Shown piece by piece: positions 40,211-49,051 of a stretch of DNA of 64,000 nucleotides. The notes beneath the pieces are model-generated. The model ran no database searches and was not told the DNA's origin. It was given only the letters and a program-made list of their open reading frames with translations. Origin of the DNA: DAOTWA01 sp034435955 (GTDB taxonomy: Bacteria; Chloroflexota; Anaerolineae; Anaerolineales; Anaerolineaceae); NCBI GenBank assembly GCA_034435955.1, contig DAOTWA010000013.1, forward strand, positions 1 to 64,000, given 5' to 3'. The position numbers and the translations under genes are program-made. Every line of letters begins with the position of its first letter. The first letter of the stretch is position 1.

Positions 40211-42834
40211 ACCTGCTCTTTCCATCGCCCCAACCGGCGAATCCCAACGACCATCAGCAAAGCCGCTTGCTTACCCTGGCGGCTATCTTTCTTTTTTTGT
40301 ATTCGGTCATCCTGACAATTTCTCCAGCCGTTAGAGCCCATACGCTCTCCGTGCCTTATCGCTGGACGCACTGGATCGGCCTGGCGGTCTGGCTGGTTGC
40401 ATGGATGGGCCTCCACCGCCTGACCGTTCGACGCTTGCCGGACCGCGATCCCTATCTATTGCCGATCGCCGGTCTGTTGACCGGCTGGGGCCTGCTGACC
40501 ATTTGGCGGCTCTCGGACGTCTTCGGTTCCCGCCAGACCGTTTGGCTGGCGCTTGGCGCGGCTGTGCTGGCAGGTGGATTGCTGCTGAAGGATCCCCTCG
40601 CCTGGCTGAGGCGCTATAAATACCTCTGGTTGACCGGCGGCTTGCTGCTGACCGGCTTGACCTTCCTGTTCGGAACGTATCCAGGCGGTATAGGTCCGCA
40701 CCTTTGGCTGGGCTGCTGTGGTCTGTACCTGCAGCCATCCGAACCGCTCAAGCTGTTGTTGATCGCCTACCTGGCAGCCTACCTGGCCGATCACATCCCG
40801 ATGGCTTTCAGCCCGGCTCAGCTCTATGCGCCAACCTTGCTGATGACAGCCATCGCTCTGGTGCTTCTCTTCGCCCAGCGCGATCTGGGCACAGCCCTGC
40901 TTTTCCTCGGGCTGTATGCTGCCATCGTTTTCATTGCCTCTGGCAGCCGCAGGGCGTTGGCAACCGGGCTGATCGCAGGATTTGTGCCTGGGGTGGCCGG
41001 CTACCTTCTGTTCGACGTGGTGCGTGTTCGCGTGGATGCCTGGATCAACCCCTGGCTCGATCCCAGCGGCCGCAGCTACCAGATCGTCCAATCGCTCATC
41101 ACCGTCTCGGCCGGCGGGCTGATCGGCCGCGGCCCCGGCCTGGGTGATCCCGGCCTTGTGCCTGTGGCGCACTCGGACTTCATCTTCGCTGCTATCGCCG
41201 AAGAGACTGGATTGCTGGGCTGTATAGCTTTCCTTCTTTTGCTCGCCTTGCTGGCTGTCCGCGGCTTCCAGTTGGCTTTACGCGCGCAGGATGGATACCG
41301 GCGCTATCTGGCTGCCGGCTTGACCGTTTATCTGGTCGGGCAGAGCCTGTTAATTGTCGGCGGGAACTTGCGCCTCTTCCCATTGACGGGGGTCACCCTG
41401 CCTTTCGTTTCTTACGGCGGCTCGTCGCTGCTCACTTCCTTCCTCGCGCTGCTATTTCTGCTGCTGGCAGGCCATCAGTCCGAGCGCGAGCCGGCTCAGC
41501 TCCCCAACCCGCGCCCATACCTGTTGTTAGGTGGAGTCCTCCTGATCGGTATCGCCGCAGCCGCCTTGATCGATGGCTGGTGGAGCATGGTGCGCAGCGC
41601 CGCTCTGCTCAACCGCAATGACAATCAGCGCCGCTACGTGAGCGACCGATACGTTCGCCGCGGTAGCCTGCTGGACCGCAGCGACGCCGCTCTGGATGTG
41701 ACCACCGCTGAACCCGGTTCGTATACGCGTTTCAATAACTACCCGCCTCTCAGCCCTGTTCTTGGCTATACGCAACCCGTCTTCGGCCAGGCCGGCCTCG
41801 AGGCTTCCTTAGACCCCTTCCTGCGTGGACTCCAGGGTTACCCCTCCTCCCTCATCTGGTGGAACCACCTTCTCTACGGTCAACCTCCCCCCGGCTTGGA
41901 CGTGCGCCTCAGCCTCTCCCTCGACCTGCAACGCCTCGCCGATCAACTCCTTGGCAATTATTCCGGCGCAATCGTCTTGCTCAACGCGCGCAGCGGCGAA
42001 ATCCTGGTAATGGCTTCTCACCCTTACTATGATTCAAACCAGTTGGAACGTGAATGGGATCAATTGCAGAATGACCCCCGCGCCCCCATGGTCAACCGAG
42101 CCACCCAGGGAGTTTACCCTGCTGGCCAGGCTCTCGGACCCTTTCTGTACACCCAGGCGTTAAGCGCGGTTTCGCTTCCAGCCTTGCCTGCCGACCTTGC
42201 GTACGCCTCACCCGGAAGCCTGTTGGATTGCGCCATCCAGGTAAGTGCTCCATCCTGGGGCGAGGCCATCGCCTCCGGCTGCCCCGCTGCTTCGGTTGCG
42301 CTCGGAAAGGATTTCCCTGCCTCCCAATGGCTGGAATTGTTCAACCGCCTGGGGTTTTACACCGCCCCGGCTGTGCCTTTGCCCACCCATGTCAGCGAGA
42401 AGCCTGCAGTGCTGGTTGACCGCACCATGGCATCCCTGGGACAGGAAGGGGCAGACGTCAGCCCGCTCCAGATGGCTCTGGCTGCTGCTGCCCTCACCAA
42501 TGCTGGCGAACGCCCCGCACCCCGACTGGCGCTTTCGGTGCACACGTTGCAGGGCTGGGTGGTTCTGCCGGCCGGATCGTCGTCTCAACGCGTATTCGAT
42601 CCGACCGCCGCCCAGCAAGCCGTCGCCAGCCTGGTAATCGCTGGTCAACCCTCCTGGCAGACAGTCGGTCGCGCCCAGGCCGGACAGGACCGCACGATCA
42701 CCTGGTTCCTGGGCGGAACGCTGCCGAACTGGAGCGGTTCCCCACTCGCACTGGCGTTAGTGCTGGAACAAGACGCACCTCAGGCCGCAGTGGAGATTGG
42801 GCAGGGCCTGCTGAGGGCCGCGCAAAAACAATAA
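40207..42834 (+). CDS. RodA/FtsW (SEDS) protein fused to a degenerate PbpA-type transpeptidase domain
   Basis: An 875-residue fusion. Residues 1-430 are a polytopic SEDS peptidoglycan glycosyltransferase: PWLDPSGRSYQ with the Asp equated with the RodA catalytic residue, QSLITVSAGGLIGRGPGLG, and HSDFIFAAIAEETG. After another helix (about 440-460) comes a PBP dimerisation-like region (RYVRRGSLLDRS) and an actinobacterial PbpA-like transpeptidase domain (GAIVLLNARSGEILVMASHP). The catalytic motifs are lost: SxxK reads QALG (641-644), SxN reads SGC-like, and KTG is absent (GRAQAG). TTG start overlaps mtnP. It lies downstream of two FHA genes, like the actinobacterial cluster. Confidence 0.9.
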   Translation: MNLLFPSPQPANPNDHQQSRLLTLAAIFLFLYSVILTISPAVRAHTLSVPYRWTHWIGLAVWLVAWMGLHRLTVRRLPDRDPYLLPIAGLLTGWGLLTIWRLSDVFGSRQTVWLALGAAVLAGGLLLKDPLAWLRRYKYLWLTGGLLLTGLTFLFGTYPGGIGPHLWLGCCGLYLQPSEPLKLLLIAYLAAYLADHIPMAFSPAQLYAPTLLMTAIALVLLFAQRDLGTALLFLGLYAAIVFIASGSRRALATGLIAGFVPGVAGYLLFDVVRVRVDAWINPWLDPSGRSYQIVQSLITVSAGGLIGRGPGLGDPGLVPVAHSDFIFAAIAEETGLLGCIAFLLLLALLAVRGFQLALRAQDGYRRYLAAGLTVYLVGQSLLIVGGNLRLFPLTGVTLPFVSYGGSSLLTSFLALLFLLLAGHQSEREPAQLPNPRPYLLLGGVLLIGIAAAALIDGWWSMVRSAALLNRNDNQRRYVSDRYVRRGSLLDRSDAALDVTTAEPGSYTRFNNYPPLSPVLGYTQPVFGQAGLEASLDPFLRGLQGYPSSLIWWNHLLYGQPPPGLDVRLSLSLDLQRLADQLLGNYSGAIVLLNARSGEILVMASHPYYDSNQLEREWDQLQNDPRAPMVNRATQGVYPAGQALGPFLYTQALSAVSLPALPADLAYASPGSLLDCAIQVSAPSWGEAIASGCPAASVALGKDFPASQWLELFNRLGFYTAPAVPLPTHVSEKPAVLVDRTMASLGQEGADVSPLQMALAAAALTNAGERPAPRLALSVHTLQGWVVLPAGSSSQRVFDPTAAQQAVASLVIAGQPSWQTVGRAQAGQDRTITWFLGGTLPNWSGSPLALALVLEQDAPQAAVEIGQGLLRAAQKQ

Positions 42835-42856
42835 TAAGAATATAAAGAGGCAAATC

Positions 42857-42890
42857 AAAACGCTCGCGAAATCCTGTTCGCGAGCGTTTT
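42857..42890. terminator. Bidirectional intrinsic terminator
   Basis: Perfect 14-bp stem AAAACGCTCGCGAA (42857-42870) with TTCGCGAGCGTTTT (42877-42890), 6-nt loop, T-run or A-run on each side. It separates the converging SEDS-PBP gene and tyrS. Confidence 0.92.
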
Positions 42891-42898
42891 GTTACCGT

Positions 42899-44116
42899 CT
42901 AAGGTTGGACGACGCGGATAAAGCGCCGTTTGCCCACCTGCAAGACCCCAGGATGAGGGAAAAGCGCGCCCGCTTCAGCCAGCACTTCACCGTCCAGTCG
43001 TACACCTTTCTGCTCAATCAGACGCCGCCCCTCGCTCTTGCTCGCAACCAGCCTGGCAGCCAGAAGGACGTCCAGGACGGTCTGCCCCGCCGTCAGGTGA
43101 TATTCGGGCATCGTGTCTGGCAGGTCGCGTTGCTGAAACAGGCGGATGAACTCCTCCTGGGCTTGCATTGCGGACTGTTCGTCGAATAGCGAGCTGACAA
43201 CCTCGAAAGCCAGCTTCATCTTGGCGTCGCGCGGGTGAAGACGGCCTTCGGCCATTTCTTTCTCTATTGCCTCGATCTGTGCGGGCGTCCAGCGCGTCAC
43301 TAGACGGAAGTATTGCGGCATGGCAAAATCAGGTATGCTCATGATCTTGCCATACATGTCCTCGGCGGTGGTGTTAAGCGGGATATGGTTGCCGAGAGAT
43401 TTGCTCATGCGAACCACACCATCCGTGCCAGGCAGGATGCCCATCAGGATGGGAATGTTGGGTTTAGCTCCCAGAAAGGTCATGATCTTACGCGCCGCGA
43501 TCATGATGTTGAAGAGCTGGTCGGTGCCCCCTACTTGGCAGTCGGCTTGTAATGAGTAGGCGTCGTAGCCCTGCATGAGCGCGTAGAAGGTCTCGTGCAG
43601 ATAGATCGCCTCACCTCTGTCCCAGCGCAGTTTGAAGTTCTCGCGGGTAATGAACTGTTGCAAAGTAAAATTAGACGCCAGCTGGATAAGCTGGGCCAAT
43701 GTCAGCTTGGAGAGCCACTCGGCGTTGTAACGTATGATGGTTTTCCGGGCATCCAGAATACGGAAGGCCTGCTCGGCGTAGGTGCGGCCATTTTGTTCGA
43801 TCTGCTCAGGAGTAAGAATTGGGCGGAGCGCGTCTTTGTCGGAAGGATCGCCAATCAGCGATGTGTAGTTGCCGATTAGGAAGGTGACCTCGTGGCCAAG
43901 CTCCTGGAACTGTCGCAGTTTGCGCATGGTGATCGTGTGGCCGAGATGCAGATCGGCGGTTCGCGGGTCGTAACCGCAATAGACCTTAAGCGGACGGCCT
44001 TCTTTTTGCGCCTCGATCAGGCGCTGGCGCAGCTCCTCGGTCATGGCTTGCTTGAGGGCTTCATCCCCATATTCAGTTCCCTGCATCAGGTAAGCCACCT
44101 GCTCGTCAATTTCCAT
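42899..44116 (-). CDS. tyrS: Tyrosyl-tRNA synthetase
   Basis: A 405-residue class I synthetase that charges tRNA(Tyr). HIGH motif is HLGHT (in ADLHLGHTITMRKL), KMSKS reads RMSKS (VVRMSKSLGNHI), and a C-terminal S4 RNA-binding domain is present (KGVRLDGEV). The length and RMSKS place it in the TyrS2-like group. A candidate promoter is 44198-44225. I saw no T-box sequence in its leader. Confidence 0.97.
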   Translation of the reverse strand: MEIDEQVAYLMQGTEYGDEALKQAMTEELRQRLIEAQKEGRPLKVYCGYDPRTADLHLGHTITMRKLRQFQELGHEVTFLIGNYTSLIGDPSDKDALRPILTPEQIEQNGRTYAEQAFRILDARKTIIRYNAEWLSKLTLAQLIQLASNFTLQQFITRENFKLRWDRGEAIYLHETFYALMQGYDAYSLQADCQVGGTDQLFNIMIAARKIMTFLGAKPNIPILMGILPGTDGVVRMSKSLGNHIPLNTTAEDMYGKIMSIPDFAMPQYFRLVTRWTPAQIEAIEKEMAEGRLHPRDAKMKLAFEVVSSLFDEQSAMQAQEEFIRLFQQRDLPDTMPEYHLTAGQTVLDVLLAARLVASKSEGRRLIEQKGVRLDGEVLAEAGALFPHPGVLQVGKRRFIRVVQP

Positions 44117-44197
44117 CCCATTCTCCGTCAGGTCATTGATAGACTGCTAGGCTCAGATCATCGTCGCTTCAGTAGAATGTTCCACTGACGATAGCAA

Positions 44198-44225
44198 ATT
44201 ATACTATCGAGGTGGTCGTGAACAA
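44198..44225 (-). promoter_or_regulatory. Candidate promoter of tyrS
   Basis: On the minus strand, -35 TTGTTC (44225-44220) and -10 TATAAT (44203-44198) lie 16 bases apart. The -10 is flanked by CGATAG/CTATCG, a 6-bp inverted repeat, which could be an operator or coincidence. Confidence 0.5.
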
Positions 44226-44310
44226 TCAAAGCCCGATCAGAATGAGCCCGCCAGTTTGCAAAACTGCCCATCAAAATCGAATGGCCGTAATTGACTGGCT
44301 ACCGGTAATC

Positions 44311-45240
44311 TCAAGAAAATGACGGGCGTTGATTTCTCTTTAGCATATCCGTCAGAGCTTCTCGCGCCGTAGGATACTGAAATTGGAAGCCTAACTCGAG
44401 CAAACGCCTGGGTGCTGCACGCTGCCCGCTCAGCACCATCACGGCCATTTCGCCGAAGATCAATCGCAGCGCAAATGCCGGCACCGGAAACCAGTACGGC
44501 CGTCCCATGGCGCGAGCCAGTTCACGGGCGAACTGGGCGTTGGTCTGATGATTGGGTGCAATCAGGTTGAATGGGCCGCGTGCCTCCTCTTTCTGTATTA
44601 AGAAGCGTATGGCCGCAACATGGTCCTTCCAATAGATCCATGGAAACCACTGCCGACCGCTGCCCAGCCGTCCGCCCATGAACAGGCGCATCTGCAAGAG
44701 CATGGGTTCAATGGCCGGATTGCCGCGCGCCAGGACAACCGCGCTGCGAACGACCACCCGGCGAATTCCCAGCTCCTCAACCGCCTCAGTGGAAGCTTCC
44801 CACTGCTTGCAAACATCGGCGAGGAAATCCTCGCCGGCCGGTGAGCTCTCATCAACGATGCGGTCGCCGCTTTGGCCGTAAAAGCCGATTGCAGAACCCT
44901 GGATGAGCACTGCCGGCCGAGATTTCGTCTGGCGCAGCGCCTCAAGAATGGCCCGGCCTGGCTCCACCCGGCTGGACACGATCCGCCGCTTGCGCTCGGC
45001 CGTCCACCGCTGGCTGCCCAGATTTTCACCCACCAGGTTCACCACCGCTGCGGCGCCCTCCAGCCAGTGGCTCCACCCTTGGGATGTCCTGCCATCCCAT
45101 TCCGCGGTCTGAACACCTTCAGGCAATCGCGTCCTTAGCGGATCGCGCGTCAGGATGATCACTTCGTGTCCATCCCGGATCAATTCGCCCGCAAGCAGCG
45201 ATCCGATCAAACCCGATCCACCAGCTATCACCACACGCAT
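44311..45240 (-). CDS. TIGR01777-type NAD-dependent epimerase (SDR39U1/YfcH-like)
   Basis: A 309-residue extended short-chain dehydrogenase-like protein. Cofactor motif GGSGLIGSLLAGEL is at the N-terminus, GSAIGFYGQSGD holds the Tyr-like catalytic region, and a C-terminal DUF1731-type end (RLLELGFQFQYPTAREAL) is typical of TIGR01777 proteins. The substrate is not known for the family. A strong GGAAGGAG ribosome site lies before the ATG. It diverges from the HNH gene. Confidence 0.9.
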   Translation of the reverse strand: MRVVIAGGSGLIGSLLAGELIRDGHEVIILTRDPLRTRLPEGVQTAEWDGRTSQGWSHWLEGAAAVVNLVGENLGSQRWTAERKRRIVSSRVEPGRAILEALRQTKSRPAVLIQGSAIGFYGQSGDRIVDESSPAGEDFLADVCKQWEASTEAVEELGIRRVVVRSAVVLARGNPAIEPMLLQMRLFMGGRLGSGRQWFPWIYWKDHVAAIRFLIQKEEARGPFNLIAPNHQTNAQFARELARAMGRPYWFPVPAFALRLIFGEMAVMVLSGQRAAPRRLLELGFQFQYPTAREALTDMLKRNQRPSFS

Positions 45241-45301
45241 GGTTCGCTCCTTCCAGGGACATTCACCCCGCTGCTTCCTTGATCTCGATCAATTCGACTC
45301 G

Positions 45302-45310
45302 TGCTATAAT
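45302..45310 (+). promoter_or_regulatory. Extended -10 promoter TGCTATAAT of the HNH gene
   Basis: TG (45302-45303), one base, TATAAT (45305-45310). A TTGATC at 45279-45284 is 20 bases upstream, too far for a classical pair. The leader to the ATG is about 15 bases and contains GGAG. Confidence 0.55.
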
Positions 45311-45331
45311 CGGCCTATATTTGGAGTGAGT

Positions 45332-45835
45332 ATGGATGCTCCCGTCCTGGTTCTCAATGCTAACTTCGAGCCGATCAACGTCTGCGATATCCGCCGAGCA
45401 ATCAATTTGATCCTGCTGGAAAAGGCTTCTTTGGTGCTCAACGGTCGCGGGGAAATCAAAACGGTGCGTGCTTCTTACCCTAGGCCATCGGTCATCCGCT
45501 TGGAGAAGATGGTCTTGCGGCCTAGGCCGCGGGTCAAGCTAACCCGGCGGGAAATCTTCCGCCGCGATAATTATACCTGTCAGTATTGCGGGCGAAAAAC
45601 GCCCGAGCTGACCATCGATCACGTCTTGCCGCGCCATATGGGCGGCAAGCACGTGTGGACCAATGTGGTGACCGCCTGCCCGGCATGCAACCACCGTAAA
45701 GGTGGGCGTACATTGGAGGAATCCAGGATGCACCTCTTGCGCCCGCCCAAAGAACCTCCCGCTTCGGCCATTTACCTGTTCGGCCGCCACCTGAGCGACA
45801 ACAGCGAGTGGGCTCCTTTTATCCTCGGCTGGTAA
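45332..45835 (+). CDS. HNH endonuclease domain protein
   Basis: A 167-residue protein with an N-terminal beta/helical part (VLVLNANFEPINVCDIRRAI) and a C-terminal HNH nuclease fold: CQYCG zinc knuckle, LTIDHVLPRHMGG with the catalytic His, and CPACNHRKGGRT with the second Cys pair and Asn/His. This protein family is widespread in Chloroflexota, Cyanobacteria and Actinobacteria as a housekeeping gene of unknown role. The open frame extends upstream over the divergent gene; the ATG at 45332 has GGAG 6 bases before it and matches the family start. Confidence 0.9.
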   Translation: MDAPVLVLNANFEPINVCDIRRAINLILLEKASLVLNGRGEIKTVRASYPRPSVIRLEKMVLRPRPRVKLTRREIFRRDNYTCQYCGRKTPELTIDHVLPRHMGGKHVWTNVVTACPACNHRKGGRTLEESRMHLLRPPKEPPASAIYLFGRHLSDNSEWAPFILGW

Positions 45836-45880
45836 GCGGCCAGAAGACCCGCCCCCCTCGTCTGTTCCGATCCACCACTT

Positions 45881-46633
45881 TCAGGATAAATCCAGAGCCA
45901 TAAAATCCTGGCCCAGGATGATTTCACCATGAAAAGCGGCAGACGCCTGGGCGGTTAACGACTTTGCCTGAGGACCGCCGGCGTAGTGCACCAACACCAG
46001 CCGTTTCGCCCTTGCCTGAGCAGCAATTTCACCCGCTTGGGCAGCCGATGTGTGCCCATAGCCTCCTGTAGCCTCGTGAATGAGCGTGTCAGCCCCATCG
46101 GCTAGGCGGATAACCTGCGCGCAGGGCTCGCTGTCGCAGGAATATGCCAGGCTTTTACCGCTGCGCAGAAATTCAAAACGCAGGCCGATCGTTGGGATCA
46201 GGTGCTTGACCGGCGATGAAAGCACCCGCAGGTCAGGCGTTTCCAGCACCAGAGCGCCTTCCTCTTCCGGTAGCCGATGAAGGATGAGAGGATAAAAACC
46301 AGGCCAGCTTTCCCAGTCATACGCCCGCATGACGATTTCGAGGCGGTCGAGTGTATGGGCAAGGCCGTGAACGTGCAATGAGGCCTTCCGTCCCATCAAC
46401 CACAGATCCATCAGCAGCAGGGGAGCGCTGGCTACATGATCGGGGTGGAAATGGGTGAGAATCAGATCGGTCAAATCATTGGGCTGGATGCCCGCCCTTC
46501 CCAGCCTCTCGATGGGATTGCCAGTGCAGTCCACTAGGATGGTGTGGGTGCCGGCCTCGACCGCCAAATGGGTGTTGCCGCGATCCACTTCGGGGACGGC
46601 CGGGGCGCTCCCCAGCAAGGTAACTTTTCCCAT
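45881..46633 (-). CDS. Metallo-beta-lactamase-fold hydrolase, ribonuclease Z-like
   Basis: A 250-residue MBL-fold protein with THFHPDHV (HxHxDH) for the two-metal site, a later His in VKHLIP, SCDSEPC and LIHEATGG, and LVLVHYAGG at the C-terminal His motif. These are the positions found in RNase Z and its relatives. It is shorter than true RNase Z and lacks the clear exosite arm, so it may be another phosphodiesterase. Convergent with the HNH gene; no operon partner is close. Confidence 0.86.
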   Translation of the reverse strand: MGKVTLLGSAPAVPEVDRGNTHLAVEAGTHTILVDCTGNPIERLGRAGIQPNDLTDLILTHFHPDHVASAPLLLMDLWLMGRKASLHVHGLAHTLDRLEIVMRAYDWESWPGFYPLILHRLPEEEGALVLETPDLRVLSSPVKHLIPTIGLRFEFLRSGKSLAYSCDSEPCAQVIRLADGADTLIHEATGGYGHTSAAQAGEIAAQARAKRLVLVHYAGGPQAKSLTAQASAAFHGEIILGQDFMALDLS

Positions 46634-46673
46634 ATTCTACAATCTCCCCTTGGGTTGGATGATTAGATTCGCA

Positions 46674-48092
46674 TCATCGCAGCATCAGTATGGCTATCCG
46701 TGGGGTGATCCACACCTCGATGGCTGCCGCTGCCAGCAGCAGAGGCATTACCACGCCGGCCATCAGCTTGGCCCAATCTGCCAGAGCCGCCAGCCAAACC
46801 TCCCCGATGGTTCGGCCAGGGGTAGGGGTAACCAGAACTGCCCCCAGACGCAGCACCGCCGCTCCGGCCAGCACGGCGGCGGGCATCTCCACCAACCCGT
46901 GCGGAAGCACCAGGCCAGCCAGGAAAAGCCAGGGTGAAACTCCCCCCGCCGCCAGGTTGCCCATGAAATATCCCACCAGGCCCATAGTCGCCATCACGGG
47001 CAGGGCGCCCAAAACCCCGAAACTCAGCGCCCCAAGCACCAGCGAGATGAGCAGTGCGCGCACATTTTGCCACCAAATGGCCAGCAACGGCTGTACCGAG
47101 AATGCCGGCCAGATCTGAACCAGCCTGTCCAGGCGATCGCCCAGGCTGGCAAACTGCTCAATCTGGGCCGGGAATGGGAAGCGCGCAGACTGCCCCACAC
47201 CAACCCATATGCCGGCAAGCGCAAGCGCAAACATCATCGCCGCTGGGATTCGGACGCGTGCGATGGCACGCGGCAGACTGCTGCGGTACCATTCTCCTGG
47301 CGACCGGGCGCCATCCACGAAAGCGGCAGCGAAAGTGCGCCAGCCCCAGCTTAATTTGAGCACGTCGATCTCACGCCCCAGCAGCTCCTCGCGGCGGAAA
47401 TGAGCCACACCCACGCGCACCAGCAATACCGTCAGCACCACCACACCGCCTACTACCCACCATAGTGTGTTGAAATCGCCTAGGAACAGCACGGCACTTT
47501 CCCCCTGGATGAGCAGAGCCGCAGGGATCACAATGAACGAAGCCAGCAAGTTGGCCGCCCGCACCGATGTGGCTTGCGTGGAGATAACCACCGCCCCGCT
47601 GACCATCATCACCGCCTGAACGACCGTCAGAGAGAAGATTTGAGCCAGCACCCCCGGCGCAGGCAAAGAGATGTGCCGTATGTACAGCCCCGCCAGGTAG
47701 ACTCCCATCCCCAGAAAGCTGGAAATAAGCGGTGGTACCGTCGCCGACAGCAGCTTACCCAGATAGAGTTGCCAGTCTTTCAGCGGCGTGTTGAGCAGCG
47801 GCTCGATGCTGCCGCGCTCCTTCTCACCCACGAACGTCTCCAGAGCGATCACCAGCGAGACCGAGATGGGGAAAAAACCCACAATCATGAGCAAGAAAGG
47901 CACCAGCCTTTCCCCAATGATGTTTGCACCATAGCGCTGCACGTAATCGAGCATCGCCCGTGCGGTGAAATTCATCAAGAATGGGAAAAAGATGGTTAGG
48001 CCTACAATAGGAAATACGATGCGCCAGTCGCGGAACTGATCGCGCACCTCACGGCGGGTAACGATCAGGGCGGGCTGCAGGTTAGCCAGCAT
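46674..48092 (-). CDS. ABC-2 type permease fused to a SpoIIM-like membrane domain
   Basis: A 472-residue polytopic protein. The N-terminal half is an ABC-2 permease (VTRREVRDQFRDWR entry helix, LETFVGEKERGSIEPLLNTPL, helices to about 270). The C-terminal half matches the SpoIIM/DUF95 pattern: WWQNVRALLISLVLGALSFG and LVLPHGLVEMPAAVLAG. The frame is open further upstream, but the ATG at 48092 overlaps the ATPase stop by 11 bases and fits the domain start. It forms an exporter with the ATPase just upstream. Substrate unknown; no sporulation genes are seen. Confidence 0.88.
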   Translation of the reverse strand: MLANLQPALIVTRREVRDQFRDWRIVFPIVGLTIFFPFLMNFTARAMLDYVQRYGANIIGERLVPFLLMIVGFFPISVSLVIALETFVGEKERGSIEPLLNTPLKDWQLYLGKLLSATVPPLISSFLGMGVYLAGLYIRHISLPAPGVLAQIFSLTVVQAVMMVSGAVVISTQATSVRAANLLASFIVIPAALLIQGESAVLFLGDFNTLWWVVGGVVVLTVLLVRVGVAHFRREELLGREIDVLKLSWGWRTFAAAFVDGARSPGEWYRSSLPRAIARVRIPAAMMFALALAGIWVGVGQSARFPFPAQIEQFASLGDRLDRLVQIWPAFSVQPLLAIWWQNVRALLISLVLGALSFGVLGALPVMATMGLVGYFMGNLAAGGVSPWLFLAGLVLPHGLVEMPAAVLAGAAVLRLGAVLVTPTPGRTIGEVWLAALADWAKLMAGVVMPLLLAAAAIEVWITPRIAILMLR

Positions 48093-49020
48093 GGCTGTCC
48101 TCCCCATCCGCTGAGGACACCGCCCGCAAGTAGACCTGCTCCAGGCTGCGCGGCACCTCCTGGACGGCCACCACTTCCATCTGGGCTTCCACCAGGCGGC
48201 GGACGATTTGCGGATTGGCACCCTGTGGATCTTCCACCTGATAGCGTAGCCAATCCTCACCCCTCCCGGTGATGACCACACCCCCCGGCAGGGCTGGCAG
48301 CGCACCGTTCAGCCGGCTGGCGAGCCGGATTTCGTATTCGGTTAAACCGAGCAAGGAGCGCTTCAATTCTGGCACTCGACCATTGAGGATAATGCGCCCC
48401 CGCCGGATAATGGCAATCTGATCAGCCAGCATCTCTGCTTCAGACAGATTATGCGTGCACAGAACGATCGCACGCTTCTCCGAACGCAAACTAAGGATGG
48501 ACTCGCGTACCATGTGGGCGCTTTCGGGGTCCATGGCCGAGGTGGGCTCGTCCAACAACAGGACCGGCGGGTCATGGATCAATGCGCGCGCCAGGGCCAG
48601 CTTCTGACGCATGCCCTTCGAATACTCCCCCAGCCGTTTCTTGAGCTCGTCGTGCAGCCCAAAGGAAACCAGCAGCGCTTCCGCCCGCTCGCTTAGTGCT
48701 TTGCCATCCATGTGATAGAGTTGACCAAAGAATCGCAGGTATTCGACGGCGGTCATACGGCTATACAAACCGTGCTGCTCGGTGAGCACGCCGATAGCGG
48801 CCCGCACCTGATCGCCCTGGCGGACGACATCGTAACCGGCGACCGTGGCTTTCCCCGCCGTAGGCACCAAAACTGAGGAAAGCATCCGCACGGTGGTGGT
48901 CTTCCCAGCGCCGTTAGGACCCAGCAAAGCCATCACTTCTCCCGGCTGGACGATGAAACTGACGTCGTCCACTGCCAGGAACTGGTCGAAACGCTTGGTC
49001 AACCCCTCGGCGACGATCAT
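48082..49020 (-). CDS. ABC transporter ATP-binding protein
   Basis: A 312-residue ATPase of the ABC-2 exporter (DrrA/NatA-like) class with Walker A GPNGAGKTT, signature YSKGMRQKLALARAL, Walker B VLLLDEPTSAMDP, and the H-loop His (LCTHNLSE). A C-terminal extension of about 90 residues follows the nucleotide-binding domain. Its stop overlaps the permease start. An upstream GC-rich hairpin (49052-49076) separates it from lgt. Confidence 0.96.
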   Translation of the reverse strand: MIVAEGLTKRFDQFLAVDDVSFIVQPGEVMALLGPNGAGKTTTVRMLSSVLVPTAGKATVAGYDVVRQGDQVRAAIGVLTEQHGLYSRMTAVEYLRFFGQLYHMDGKALSERAEALLVSFGLHDELKKRLGEYSKGMRQKLALARALIHDPPVLLLDEPTSAMDPESAHMVRESILSLRSEKRAIVLCTHNLSEAEMLADQIAIIRRGRIILNGRVPELKRSLLGLTEYEIRLASRLNGALPALPGGVVITGRGEDWLRYQVEDPQGANPQIVRRLVEAQMEVVAVQEVPRSLEQVYLRAVSSADGEDSHAG

Positions 49021-49051
49021 GGGCTAATTGCTACGCCTGTCTCTTACCACA

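Noticed and set aside
44117..44310. T-box riboswitch before tyrS
   Set aside because: The leader contains a promoter-like region but no T-box core sequence and no clear terminator/antiterminator pair.
46674..48305. Longer start for the ABC permease at 48305
   Set aside because: The extra 71 codons lie over the ATPase gene and are Arg/Trp/Cys-rich, unlike a real N-terminus.
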